Source: Amblyornis subalaris
Taxonomy: Eukaryota; Chordata; Aves; Passeriformes; Ptilonorhynchidae
DNA: 64,000 bases
NCBI GenBank assembly: GCA_018881555.1
Contig: JACAXG010000002.1
Coordinates: 20,969,183-21,033,182 of the forward strand
Direction of reading: 5' to 3'
Shown: in pieces, positions 1-11,185 of the stretch
Numbering within the stretch: the first letter of the stretch is position 1
Layout: each line of letters opens with the position of its first letter
Notes under the pieces: model-generated
Seen by the model: only the letters and a program-made list of their open reading frames with translations
Databases searched by the model: none
Told to the model about the DNA's origin: nothing
Position numbers and translations under genes: made by a program

Positions 1-1107
1 AATACAGGAACAGCTTCATATGGGCTCTTTGCTCACCCTTCTCTTTCTTTAGGAAAAGCTGAATACATATTACTGTAATGTGTAGCTGTACCCTTGCAGC
101 AGACAACTGACTTTCATAAATCCTTCAAAATTTTTGTTTTATCTATCTCTAAAGGACTTTTCCATTAATCCTTTAGGTTCTTAGATTGCTGTTCAATTGA
201 AAGCTTTTTCATTCTCTATTAATTAAACTCAGTAGGATGGAAGAGAGAAACTTCTGCTGAGCAAAAGTGATCTAAGACTGCTGTGCGCTTGTAAAACACT
301 GCAGATCCAGAGATAGTTTAAATCATTTGAACTTGTCGGGGGGCAAACAAGGGTGACTATCATCAAAGCACAGGGATAAACAGCAAAACAAATAATTAAA
401 TAAATAAAGCTATTTGAAACACCTACTTGCTGTAGATGAGTGTAACAAATGTTCAGCAAATGGTAAGTTTAAATTGAAAATATAAGAACAGAAGTGCTGA
501 AATCCCTTCNAGGGGTTCTCTGCCGCTCAGCCGTCACACAACAGCTGGAAAACACTCTGAACAAAACACCTTCCAAACCCCCACCAGCTTTAGCCCCCTA
601 GATGTTTTCCTACTCTGAAGTGGACTCACCATTTACAGATATTACTCAAAGAAATANTAATTTTCTCCCACTGTTTGCCACCTCTCTCACCCTTACTGTA
701 ATACTTCAAAGAAGTTAGTCTAAAAATGTCCTGTGTACTTTGACCTGCCTAGTACATTTTTCTGTCTCCATGTAACAGTTCTGCACATTTTGGCGTCATT
801 CACTACTTTTTTTTTTCTTTCCCCAGAATGACAGAGAAGATCTATGATCTTTCCATATCCAATGAAATTCCAGCCTTCTGGTAGGAATAACAGATGCTTT
901 AACAGTTTTCACCACTCAGATTTGCTTCAGACAGCTTCAAGTCCATACAAGGTTGAGGGAATACATATAGCTTGTAGATACCACTTAGACTAATAGGAGA
1001 ATGTTAGGCAGAAGTTGCATATATTTTTTATAATATAAATCCTTTCATATTCAGGAAATATTAAATTAAAATTTAATTAATCCATAGTTCTCCTGATCTA
1101 GTGGAAA
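1..1107. other. AT-rich non-coding sequence
   Basis: No repeat family or gene is recognised. Reading frames are short and unlike any known protein. The only structured spot is a pyrimidine tract ending in AG at 825-826, followed by a 54-base open stretch and a GT at 881-882; it is discussed as a finding and not called as an exon. Confidence 0.6.
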
Positions 1108-1505
1108 TGCGATCACTGTTATCTGAGATAGACTTAATCTTCTTCACTGTGGCTAGTATAGGGCTATATGATCATGATGTCATGCTCAGTATAAAAATGG
1201 GGGGGACATTAGGAGTGATGATNTTTGTTTTCCCAAGTCACTGTCACGTGTTATGGGGCCCTGCTTTCCTGGAGATGGCTGGGCACCTGCCTGCCCATGG
1301 GAAGCAGTGAATTAATTCCTTGTTTTGCTTTGCTTGTGTGTGTGGCTTTTGCTTTTCCTACTAAACTCTCTTTAGGTCAACCCACGGGTTGTCTACCTTT
1401 TACCTTTCCCATTCTGTCCTCAGTCCCTGGGGAGAGAAGTGAACGAGAGGGAGTGAGTGAGAGGTTGCGTGGGGCTTGGCTGTCGGCTGGGGTGAAACCA
1501 CGACA
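1108..1505 (+). mobile_element. Solo or remnant LTR of an avian ERVL-type endogenous retrovirus, internally deleted
   Basis: About 400 bp aligns by eye with a common avian LTR that begins TGTGCTGG-TTTTGGCTGGG and ends TAAACCACGACA. Recognisable landmarks in order are a decayed start (about 1108-1150), a TATA box (1190-1197), the GGAGTGATGAT block, the stretch TTTCCTGGAGATGGCTG, a degenerate polyadenylation signal ACTAAA (1360-1365), and the end AAACCACGACA at 1495-1505. Compared with the remembered family, much of U3 between about 1163 and 1170 is missing, so this copy is shortened. No internal retroviral sequence follows, and I see no clear target-site duplication. Assignment to ERVL rests on memory of the family, not on a search. 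Confidence 0.85.
1190..1197 (+). promoter_or_regulatory. TATA box of the LTR
   Basis: TATAAAAA lies between a CTCAG stretch and a G-run, the position of the promoter TATA box in this LTR type. It may be a relic only. Confidence 0.6.
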
Positions 1506-2273
1506 TTTTTTCATGTAAATAGGTATGGAACAAGCATTGCAGTAGAACTTCAAACCATTTATAGTTTTCTCTGAACTGAAGTGACACACATATTATGGAA
1601 ATATTTGAGGTATTTGCTTAAGTCTGGTACCCATGGTCTTCTGAGATTGAAACAGATAGTCCTAAAATTCTTCAGGATATAGTTCTTATGCTATTCTAAT
1701 CTCTTTCTAGGATCAGCTCTAAACGTGATAATATAAGCCCCAAACTCACATAAAACTTACATGCAGACTTGATAAATTTTAAGAAGTCTATTAAATCGGT
1801 GGAATATTCAAATACTGGACTGTTAAAACATGTATATCCTGTGTGTGAGCCCTGAATTAACCTCTGACCATTTTTTGGAAGCAAAAGTCATCAGTTTGCT
1901 TTTCTGCACACTCCTCAAATACACCTCAGGTTCTGTTTCAGTCCAGTCCTGGAAATACTGAAAGATATACTTGGGCAAAGCCTTTGACCCAAAGGTTCTT
2001 TCTCATGTTCATCTACTTCAGTTTTAGACTTCTGCAACAAATAGGATTTCTCCAATTCCTCTGAGGAATGGATTATGTTACAATCTTTCCTATGCACATT
2101 TTCCTTATGTTAAATTTATCTCTTTCCTCTGTTTATTTTTTTGCTACAGTAAACACAATTATCTTATGAACCCATAGAGAAGTGACTGCAGAGTTTTTTC
2201 CTAGTGAAAATCCATATAATGTGTGCTGAGATTGTGGGTTCAGCTGCACTGGGAAACACTGTGCTGCAGCGAC
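1506..2273. other. Unique-looking non-coding sequence
   Basis: Nothing recognised: no repeat ends, no credible reading frame, no RNA gene. Confidence 0.6.
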
Positions 2274-2299
2274 TTTTTGTTTTGTTTTGTTTTGTTTTC
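2274..2299 (+). repeat. (TTTTG)n microsatellite
   Basis: Short run of about five TTTTG units, readable directly. It is common in avian non-coding DNA. Confidence 0.9.
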
Positions 2300-5200
2300 T
2301 TGTTCTGGTTCTTGCTTTAAGATGTATTTTTCTTTCTCCTTTGTTTGTGAACAATGCGTTTCACCACCAATGTTGACAAGCAAATATTCAGCAACTCTAC
2401 AGGAAGGATAAAGAGGAAAAAAAAGCAGCAAACAGCTACCTTCCTGCTGCTGTCAGTTATGAGTTATCGATTTCCAAGAAAATAATTAAATGATGACAGA
2501 AATATGTGCAAACAGAAAAAGAGCTGCCCCCCCCTTCACCCACAAAATGTATTCCATAGAATTTCTCTAGCACACAATCTCAGCACTTACTGCCTGAAAG
2601 AAAATCACATGCTTCTCCAAAGAAAATCAAGGTTTTAGTATAGCACAGTCAAATTAAAATGTCTGGACAATTACACTTTTTTGTAGCAAAGCATGAACCA
2701 TTTAATAGACAGACTTCTTTGTACTCAATACCCTGGGGCACTCTGATCCTCTGCTGAAGTCCCTGGTCTCATCTGCTGTAATTGCATGTGTCACAGCCTT
2801 CTTTTAGCTTATTATGTATATTACTTGCATTGCTACAAGGAATTTGTGCTGAAGGAGTTGAGACTAAATCTCTTTCCCCAGTTTTATGTTTTAGTTCATG
2901 TCAATGTGGCCAGAGCAGCAGAAAGTGGCAACTGGACCTCTTTTCTTAACGGTGCATCTGGACATATGCAGAGACCCCTGTAAAATTAGGCTGTGCTTAT
3001 GCTAGGTAAAATTTGAATTCTATTATATAGAAATTCCAGTCTTTCCTCTGCCCAAAACAGTTTAGGTGTTCAGTCATGGACTAAAAATTGCAATGCTGAA
3101 AGTGACTTGGATTCAGCATCTGCAAATGTCTTTTCAGCTTAAGCTTAAGCTTCATTTGTATTTATTTCATGTCTCTCAAAAGTCATACTATGCCAGGATC
3201 TTGTATATTCATAATGAACACAATAAAAACATATTTCTCCCATGCCTGAGTGCATTCATTCATGCTGACAGAAAGAATTTGCTGATAAAGGAAAGAGAAC
3301 TGGAATGATTACTTTGAACAGAAGAAAAGGGACCTTGCTTCAGTTTCTTTGTGTGGCTTATCCTCTGTCTTATGTTACACTTCAAGCATTCTGAGGGAGA
3401 CAGCTCCAGGTAGCTGAAAGGTGCTGGTGATCTCTGTTTAGTCAAACCTGCAATCACACAGAATTCAGGTACTTTCAAACTGTTTAAGTTACCCAACTCT
3501 GTAAATGAGCAACATTTAAAAGTCATAGAAAAGTACTGTCCACCTCACAGGCTTCATAGATAACACTTGAAGTGGGAAAAGAACTCCAAAAACATGTCCT
3601 GTTCTCAAAAAGTATTTTTTTTCTTAACAGAGTAGAAAGAATTTACTTTTTTAAAAGCTGATTCAGTCATATAATGTCCAGTGTTTACACACATTCAAAA
3701 CTAGATTTTTAAAGCACAAGGGAAAAGTCCACATCTTTGCCTAACCTGTTTGGTGACTAAGCTCTTACCAAANATTGTCTCTAACTACATAAAGCTGTGC
3801 TTTTGCAAAGGCCCATCTGCTGTCCTTGAAAGGCAGAGCATCTGGGTTCCCATCTTTTGCTACTTACCACCCCCAAGCTAGATGTTCCTTCATTTAGGTC
3901 CCCTGAGAAAGGCCCAATCTGGTAGTTTGCTTGCACATGGCTGATGCATAGTTACAAACTTCACATAAGCCACATCAGTTTTGGCCATATTTAATTAGAA
4001 ATTATGCTTGCAGGACAGAAGAAGGGAGTGCTGCTGGTCTTCTTCTATTTTAATTGGATTTTAATTACACCAATTACCTTACTTCAAAAGAGCAAAGCAC
4101 TGGAGCAACTCATGAGTGTCTTTATTATTATCATTAGTGCTGCATTTTGTTATTTTTCTGTAGTGGAAATTTTTTTTTCTCTGTTAATAATATTGACCTG
4201 TTAAGGTAAGTAAGTCTGTTTTTCAGTTAATAAACATTTCAGTCCATCTTTTGTTAAATTGATTAGTCTTGTTTACGCTGAACACTGTAAGTGACAAATC
4301 CATAATAAAGTTCTTCAAGGTCCATCCTCCAGCAGCTTGGGTTCTAAAATGTTTCAAGATACCTGCACAAGCAGGTTATACTAGCCTAGATACAGGTGGC
4401 AACAGAAGATTTGGAAAGGTGTTTCCTTTCAACTAGAGCATAAGACAAAATGGGCACGGCCTGACACATGAATGAGAGACTTGTACCCTTTTACATGTTT
4501 TCAAGTCCAGATTATGATTGTTACATTGATAATGGGAAGCAAAGTATTGAGAGTTGATCCAGTCTGCAGAGGGTCCAGGTGATTAGGAACCACCAGCTAA
4601 GATGTGCTNTAAATTCTGTGCTATGTTACTAAAGAGATGGTGCTGATTCCACTTATAAATTCCTGTGCTGTTCTGATCATAGTATTCTATTCTCTGCTAA
4701 TAATAAAAATTCTGTTTAAAAATAAAGCTTTAATGGTAGCTACAACTTAATGTTACCATCATTCATCTCACGGTTCCCAAAAGATCCTGTCTGTCCCCAT
4801 TGTGTCAAGTGACTCACCTGTCTTCTGTATGGTTATAAGAAGGAACTTAAGATTCTGAAATGCTTTGAGCATTAGAAATATACTTTTGAAAATGATACTG
4901 TTGTTCCTAAACTCTGTGAATAGACAAGGTGCATTGGTGGTTATTATGTGTGTGGTACTCTGAAAAACAATATTAAAAAAAAAAGAAAGGGAAAAAAAAC
5001 ATCAACAACAAACCCCTTGATTTTAGCATGTTTAATTTGATGCTCTTCTTCATCACTAAAAAAATAGCCTTTTCTTTCTGGCTGCCTTCTGAGCAGATTC
5101 CAGAATCTGTCTCCCTGTTGCTATTTTTGTGACAAAAGACTTTCTGAATTGTATAATTCTCGAGTTCCGTGTCAATCAGTGCTTGTATTTCAGTTCTAAA

Positions 5201-6896
5201 CATAAATGTTAATGAGCTAATTGCACTGTTCAAAAGATCTTCTATTGAAAACAAATGGTCGATAGTAGGTGTGCTACTTTCTGTGCTTTATAAATAGGCT
5301 TTAAAACTTAATCTAGACAACTCTAGTTGCTAGTTGCGAATATAAATCTACCTGTTGACTAATACATAATTACTTAATAGTTATTTTGTTGCAAGTATGT
5401 CTTACCAGTTAAAATACTAATTAAGACATTAGCACTTAAACATTCTTTGCATAAATCAATTGCTAAAATTTCCAACTATATTAAGTATTATTTTAGATGA
5501 CACTCCAGATATGCTCTGACACAAATTCCTCCTTAATCGTATAGAATTTGTGGAATTTGCGGTAAATGTTATTGCTGTATCTATTTTATTTGTGTTTGGA
5601 TAGATTTCCTTCTGTTAATCCTGCAGTTTGTGTAAGACAGGCTCATCGCACCAAACATCCAGCATGCAAATGTAGCTTTCCAAGTAAAAGCAGAGCTAGT
5701 GCCTGCACAAGTACTTCTTGCAGATGCAGTTATTGTTCGTCAAAAATGTGTGTTTGGCTTATCATCTGTCTTACACAAACGTTACACAGGTTTAGCTTGC
5801 AGTCTTTCACTGAGCTGCTTCTTGAAGGGAAACAAAAGCCAATACACTTTTCTAGGATAAGTCAAAGCAACTGCCCAAAGAAGAGTAACGCTCAACACAA
5901 AGCTGCTTTACTGCATATCACAGGTAAGCTCTTTGTATGCAGAAACTGAGGTTTGTTATAAAGAAATGAAGTCAGGTTCATGTTCAGGATGCATGAAAAT
6001 GTGTGTTGTCATTAAGCACACCTGTCTTCGAAAGCTCTTGTGTCTTGGTGTGCACTTCTTGTAAGCTGACTTCTGTGGGGTAACCAGCACACAGTGGATG
6101 CAGAGGGCAGTGGAAGCAGAAAGGGAAATCACATACAGGCAACCTCACGAATACTTTTGGGTTTTCAGCACTGGAGGAAAGGAGCAGTATCTGCCTCTTA
6201 TTCTCTTTCTTTGAGCTTGCACTATGACAAGGTTTCTGGGTTACTGGGAGATTCTCCTAAACTCTCTGTTCTTCTGAAACATTTTCATCCACGTTGCTTT
6301 GATTCTATCACTGCCATTTTGCCAGTCACTGGTGCTGTGCAACATTGCAAAACCTGTATGCTGGGAAATGTCCTTAAATGTAAAACAATGGTCCACACAG
6401 TTAATAACTTCAGCCTGCTGAACGGGGATGCAAAATGTTCTTTCCGGTTCACCCATTAATCCCAACTCTTCCAAGTCAAGCATTGATGTACTTACCAGTT
6501 GCATAAACAGAATAGTTTCTTTTTTTTTTCCACGTCTTTGTTGTAGTCTTTGCTGCTCCATGAGGGAACTTAGTGATACAACAGTGATAAACTATCTCTG
6601 CAAGATGATCATGCATATGATCAATCAGACTCAGCATGCTTATATCATGCTATAGACATGGCTCATTAGCATGCTACTCTCACTGCCTAGTGAAGGGGTT
6701 TCCAGATCCTCTGCTGCTATGTATCATTATCATTCCTTTTTAATTTACTNGTAATGCCTAATTACTCTTTCATAGAAGAAATATTTCTAAATCACACTAT
6801 TCTAGACTTGGTAATATTTTATCTTTGCTACAATTTCATTTAAGTNCCCACTTATTCCCCCCTTATATCCCTTCTCCCCCTGCCCGCTGCCTCCTT
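2300..6896. other. AT-rich non-coding sequence with one longer open frame
   Basis: No repeat family recognised. The longest open frame runs 5566-5949 on the plus strand (127 codons). It is rich in Cys and Ser in the middle, matches nothing I know, and is treated as a finding. A short A-rich tract with CAA units lies at about 4975-5016. Confidence 0.55.
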
Positions 6897-7042
6897 CCCC
6901 AACAACAACAACAAAACACCACAAAAACCCCAACAAAACCAACCAACCAANCAAACAAAAAAACCCAACAAACAAAAAAACCCCAACCACACAAAAAAAC
7001 CAACTACACACACAAAAAAACCCCAAAACAACCAACCAAAAA
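6897..7042. repeat. G-free A/C-rich low-complexity tract
   Basis: The plus strand is built of imperfect CAA, CCAA, CACA and AAAACCCC units and contains no G. Read from the other strand it is a T/G tract with several GGG/GGGG runs. It resembles the G/T tract near 43.2 kb in opposite orientation. Frames through it are artefacts of composition. Confidence 0.9.
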
Positions 7043-8624
7043 TTATAAACTGGGTTGTTAAAGTAGCAGAAGTATTGAGGGANGGATGTGTTTGCAGGTA
7101 CTATACACACACAGCAGGGTGTAGATAACCCTGTCTGTACATGATTGACAGATGCACCTTGTACACAGTCAGCAGTGACCTGGTTCTGGCTGAACAACCT
7201 GCAGCCTTAGAGAGGCTGTGCGGATGTTAGCAGCCCTCTAGGGTTCAGTGGTTGGACAGGAGCACACTTGTCTCTTTTTTGTCACCATTTTTTCTTCTTC
7301 TAGTCTGTTTCTACCAGAATTTGCAAAACTAGTTACGGAATGTTAGCAGTGAGGTTGTGCCAAATTGATTATACACTACAGTTTGTAGGGCTCCCTTTTG
7401 TGACCAGAACCTGCTTCCACAGACTTCATGCAAACAAGTGTCAGAGCAGCTGTTCTCTTGTTCACTTGTTACAGACCTGCACCACTTCCTCTATCAAAGT
7501 GCAAAAGTTCCCTAATTTTTCATTCCCACTTCACAGTATCTTCAAACATAACACTAGGTACCAATGAAAAAACTGAGACTATATCCATCTCTGTGAATTC
7601 ATGAGGGAAGCGCCACACTGCAGAGATGTAGTTGCTGTTAAATCACCATCACATTTCCACCCTTGGGCTGTTTTATGCAACACGTTATTTGAAGTCTTTT
7701 GCCTTGTAGCCAACAATCACAGAGCTCAGATCAAGACTACCTATGACACAGAACTTTTTTTTTTGACCTTTTTTTGCAGAAGCAAAACAATTGTATAGAA
7801 CATAAAAACAGACTCATTGAAAGCTGTGTCACTTATGTTCATCTGAGATCCTCGGTGCATTTTTGTTTATTATTTTGGCAGTATGTTTATTATTATTAAT
7901 TTTAAGAACTTTAGTATTGCTATGGCTTTCACTATGAATATTGTTACTGCTATTCTTGATAATGACCCTGAGTTTATTCATACTTGCTTAAGCTTAGCAA
8001 ACTTCATCCTAGGAACCTTCATTGATGTGTTGTAATGTGAAAGCCAATTGAAAAAAGAACCTACTGATTAAGCAAAACATTTGCAGTGATCGGTAACTCC
8101 TCTAGGTTCTTCACTCTGGTGGTGATGTTGCATTAAATTTGTGCTTGCTTGAAGACCAGATGAGTTTTTCTGAATTTAAATTTTGTTGGATATGNTTTGC
8201 ACTTGAATTTTAGAAGCCCACGGATTTTCAGGCCATGTTCTCCTCAAGCTGTGGGTCTCTGATTTGCGTCTTCTGCTCCAACGGATTTAAAAATTTGTCC
8301 TGATGTTTTACTGTTTTCAACAGATGAATTTACCTGATGACAACTCTGCTGACCTTTTTTAATGAATATCTAAAATAGTGGTACATTGCACCCAGCAGTC
8401 AGTAACATGGACTTAATGCTCTGTATTGTTCTGGGGAGTTTTTTCCTGGTATTTTATGACCATAAATTTTAGCTATTACTAGCATGAGCAGATTTAATAG
8501 AAGGAGTAAAAGCAGAGACAAACTGCAGGTGTAAAATGATTTATGCATAGTGCAAATCTCAGATGGGTTATAAAAGATCACCAGGCTTTATGCAAGGTTC
8601 AGTATGTTGTACTAATAATTGTGT
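7043..8624. other. Unique-looking non-coding sequence
   Basis: Nothing recognised apart from short T runs at about 7750-7780. No defensible gene. Confidence 0.6.
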
Positions 8625-8629
8625 ATGAT
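8625..8629. repeat. Target-site duplication, left copy (ATGAT)
   Basis: ATGAT directly precedes the TGTGCTGG start of the LTR and is repeated exactly at 9404-9408 after its ACA end. Confidence 0.9.
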
Positions 8630-8631
8630 TG

Positions 8632-8655
8632 TGCTGGTTTGACTGTAAACCAGCA
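8632..8655. repeat. Inverted repeat (hairpin) at the LTR edge
   Basis: TGCTGGTTT (8632-8640) and AAACCAGCA (8647-8655) are perfect complements, giving a 9-bp stem with a 6-base loop two bases inside the LTR end. Confidence 0.9.
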
Positions 8656-8710
8656 GGGGAAATTAACCCCACACAAAATACCTCGAGANATTTTAGGTCA
8701 AAATTACAAT

Positions 8711-8716
8711 TTTAAT
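8711..8716 (-). promoter_or_regulatory. ATTAAA polyadenylation signal of the solo LTR
   Basis: The minus strand reads ATTAAA about 80 bases before the 3' end of the LTR, downstream of the TATA-like box, the expected place for the R/U5 poly(A) signal. Confidence 0.5.
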
Positions 8717-8874
8717 AAAGAAGGTTAAAATAAATGCAGTAATACAGAAACACCAGCTTAAACAAACCGACAGAGTCACGGTACAACCTGACACCCTGTT
8801 GACCTGGGTGGTAGCTTTGTAGTCCAGTTAGGCACTGGTCCTGCAGAAAGGCCTGGTAGTCCAGTCCAGTACAG

Positions 8875-8985
8875 CAGTGGAGTGGAGTCCAGTCGAGTGA
8901 AATCGAGAGTTCCATCGAGAGTCAAATCCAGAGTCCCGTTGAGAGTCAAGTCAAGAGTGGAGTCCCGTCGAGTCGAGGGTGTTTT
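8875..8985 (-). repeat. GACTC-rich imperfect array within the LTR
   Basis: The plus strand has six GAGTC pentamers, with GAGAGTC and GAGTCC variants, in about 110 bases; the minus strand therefore reads repeated GACTC, including TTGACTC. It lies just downstream of the TATA-like box, in what would be the R region or leader. Confidence 0.8.
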
Positions 8986-9004
8986 CTCCCATCCTAAACC
9001 CTTG

Positions 9005-9011
9005 TTTTATG
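9005..9011 (-). promoter_or_regulatory. TATA-like box of the solo LTR
   Basis: The minus strand reads CATAAAA about 30 bases downstream of a GC box and 75 bases downstream of a CCAAT box, an ordinary core-promoter order. Confidence 0.6.
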
Positions 9012-9039
9012 CTATGTTTCTTGGCTGGCACCTTCCCTA

Positions 9040-9048
9040 GGGGCGGGG
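9040..9048 (-). promoter_or_regulatory. GC box (Sp1-type) of the solo LTR
   Basis: GGGGCGGGG on the plus strand, that is CCCCGCCCC on the LTR sense strand, between the CCAAT and TATA-like elements. Confidence 0.6.
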
Positions 9049-9083
9049 ACTTTCACAATGGAAGAGGATTTTCCCAGTGTTCT

Positions 9084-9088
9084 ATTGG
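9084..9088 (-). promoter_or_regulatory. CCAAT box of the solo LTR
   Basis: ATTGG on the plus strand reads CCAAT on the LTR sense strand, at a normal distance upstream of the TATA-like box. Confidence 0.55.
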
Positions 9089-9110
9089 TTACTTCGGTAA
9101 TGAGCTTGGA

Positions 9111-9150
9111 TGATCCCCGTGGTCCTCCGATGATCCCCGTGGTCCTCTGA
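9111..9150. repeat. 20-bp tandem duplication in the LTR
   Basis: TGATCCCCGTGGTCCTC occurs at 9111 and again at 9131 with a period of 20 and near identity, indicating a recent slippage or short tandem gain in U3. Confidence 0.9.
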
Positions 9151-9185
9151 CACTCCAAGTCTAAGATAGGGCTGTTAATCAAGCT

Positions 9186-9281
9186 GGGTGGTGTAATGGG
9201 CCATTAGCTGAGATCAGATAATCAGGATGGGTGGTGCTAATGGGCCATTAGCTGAGATTAGATAATCAGGATGGGTGGTGC
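9186..9281. repeat. 43-44-bp tandem duplication in the LTR
   Basis: GGGTGGTG followed by a GGGCCATTAGCTGAGAT-type unit occurs twice, with GGGTGGTG again at 9273, a period of 43-44 bases. The copies differ at few positions, such as AGATCAGAT against AGATTAGAT. Confidence 0.9.
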
Positions 9282-9403
9282 TTGCTGTTGGCCGGAGTGC
9301 TTATCTCAGTTGAGATAAGGAGTCCCTCAGGGACCAGGTGTGTAACTGTGAAATTTATCCANGTTTTGTGGGTGGTAATAGAATATATGACTAACACAGG
9401 ACA

Positions 9404-9408
9404 ATGAT
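9404..9408. repeat. Target-site duplication, right copy (ATGAT)
   Basis: Exact match to 8625-8629, immediately after the LTR end AGGACA. Confidence 0.9.
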
Positions 9409-11185
9409 GGACTTGTGTGTACAACTGAAATACCCTAGAAATTTTTCCATTCTTTAGTGTGAATTGGAGTCCAAAAGTGTCTCAAAACACAATGAGGATG
9501 ACCTAACACATACTCAAACTTGGCATAAGTCACTGTAGAAAATCTAACGGCATGGGGTTTTTTAGAAGGATAATACACTTATAATTGATTGAAATTATTT
9601 TTCCAAAAGATCTGGGATACAATTTTTTCCCACTCTATGTTTAATATTCTTTCATATTCTGGTTATTTTCATCTCTATTAAAGTGGCATAAATTCATCAG
9701 CTGTTACATTTACTGTTTATCTGTCACATCAAACACCAATAAGTTAAAGTTGGCAACTGTTGTTATATTCTGTAGGCATCCATTCTATAAGAGTCCTTTC
9801 GCATGTTTTCTTCATTCCTTTTGTCAACACAAAGTCTTCATCTTATGCTCAGACAAAATTTTTTAGTCAGCCAGTCCACGAGATATCTATGCTTTGAAGC
9901 ATAGAGATGTTTTCACTTGACATTAATGCCACCCCAATTCTCCAGTGTTCTCTGCTGGAGCTATGGCAGACATGGCAGAAGTTGAACAAGAGCTGTGAAA
10001 TGCAGTCGCTGAACCATGGTGGACTTACTGGCTCAAGTCAAACTTCATCTGTGATCACAATAAAGATGCTGGAGTATGAATGGCAACACTGAACTGCAGA
10101 AGCACATCTGCTNTTGTGGCTTTGACAGAGTGATAAATAGCATAGGATTAGGTTGTTACATAGCAAATTCCTGCACAAGATTAGCCAAAGGTCATCTATG
10201 AGCAACTGGGCAGCTGGGTAGCCCGGGTGTTAAAAGGAAAGGTAAAACGGAAGCACTTTCACCTAGGGGTCTTAACTATTCTGAAGGGAAGCTCAGAAAT
10301 GTTGTGGTAAGGAAGGGAAACAGAACCTCTGTACTGAATCACTGTGCCTTTTCATATTTAACTAGGCTCCTNTACAGAGGAGTGAAGATATTCATTGAAA
10401 AAGTAATACTGATTCCTCCATAGTCATAAAATAATAATTTGAAGTATTTGCTTTTGAGAAGATAAAGACACCTGAATGTGATTTTATGTCTTTTCTACCA
10501 AAGCTTCAAGAAGAGATCTGTACAAGTATGTAGACATCTCCCCATAGTCTTCTCATTAGTTTTGGCCAGTCTTTATGTGAGTACAGTAACTATCTGTGTG
10601 GATTAAAGCACAATTCTTAGGCTCACTACAAATAAGAGGAACTCAAAACGAGGCAAAAGTCTTTGGGAAAACTGAAGGAATAGAAGGTATGTTTTCAAGT
10701 TTTGAGAAAGAGAAGCCAGGCTGTGTTTTCATGTAAGTTATTTCACATCATTTTTTTTGTAATAACTGTAACGAACTTAGTGAATAGTCACTGTAATATA
10801 TGAAAAACTATATTTTTCTGCAAAAAGTTCATCAGTCCCAAAGAACAGGAAACTATTTTATTTTGCCTCTCTGATAGTCAATTACTATGGTCAAGGATAA
10901 GTATTCTCAGATTTTTTTCAAGCCTATAAATGTATTAAAAGCATTTTTTTTACTGCTTGTAGTCTTATAGTCTATCTGTCTTTGGCTTCAAGCAATTCTG
11001 TTTGCTGACAGTGGAAGGTTAAGATCTTAGGTATAGAAGAAAAAGCCTGATTTAAGCTCATGAGGTTTTGGTGAAANCTAGAAACTCAATATCTTCTGTG
11101 ATGTGTAGAGTGTTATAGCATTATCTAACAAAGTAAAATTGAAACCACTCTGTAAATATCTTTGCCCCTAGCCTGTAAAAGTGCC
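9409..11185. other. Unique-looking non-coding sequence
   Basis: AT-rich; no repeat family, gene or RNA recognised. Confidence 0.6.

Larger units (their letters stand above)
8630..9403 (-). mobile_element. Solo LTR of an endogenous retrovirus (774 bp), antisense
   Basis: The element starts TGTGCTGG and ends AGGACA, giving the TGT...ACA ends of an LTR, and is flanked by the exact 5-bp duplication ATGAT. No gag, pol or env sequence adjoins it, so it is a solo LTR left after recombination between two LTRs. Orientation is inferred from signals on the minus strand, read in order: CCAAT box (9088-9084), GC box (9048-9040), TATA-like CATAAAA (9011-9005), a GACTC-rich stretch (about 8985-8875), and polyadenylation signal ATTAAA (8716-8711). 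Two internal tandem duplications lie in U3. A 5-bp duplication is typical of ERVL-like or some class I elements; I do not name the family. Confidence 0.92.

Noticed and set aside
4973..5254. 93-codon minus-strand frame with protein-like middle
   Set aside because: It ends in a low-complexity Phe run from an A-rich tract and has no recognisable homology.
6825..7197. Overlapping frames through the A/C-rich tract
   Set aside because: Composition artefacts of a simple repeat.
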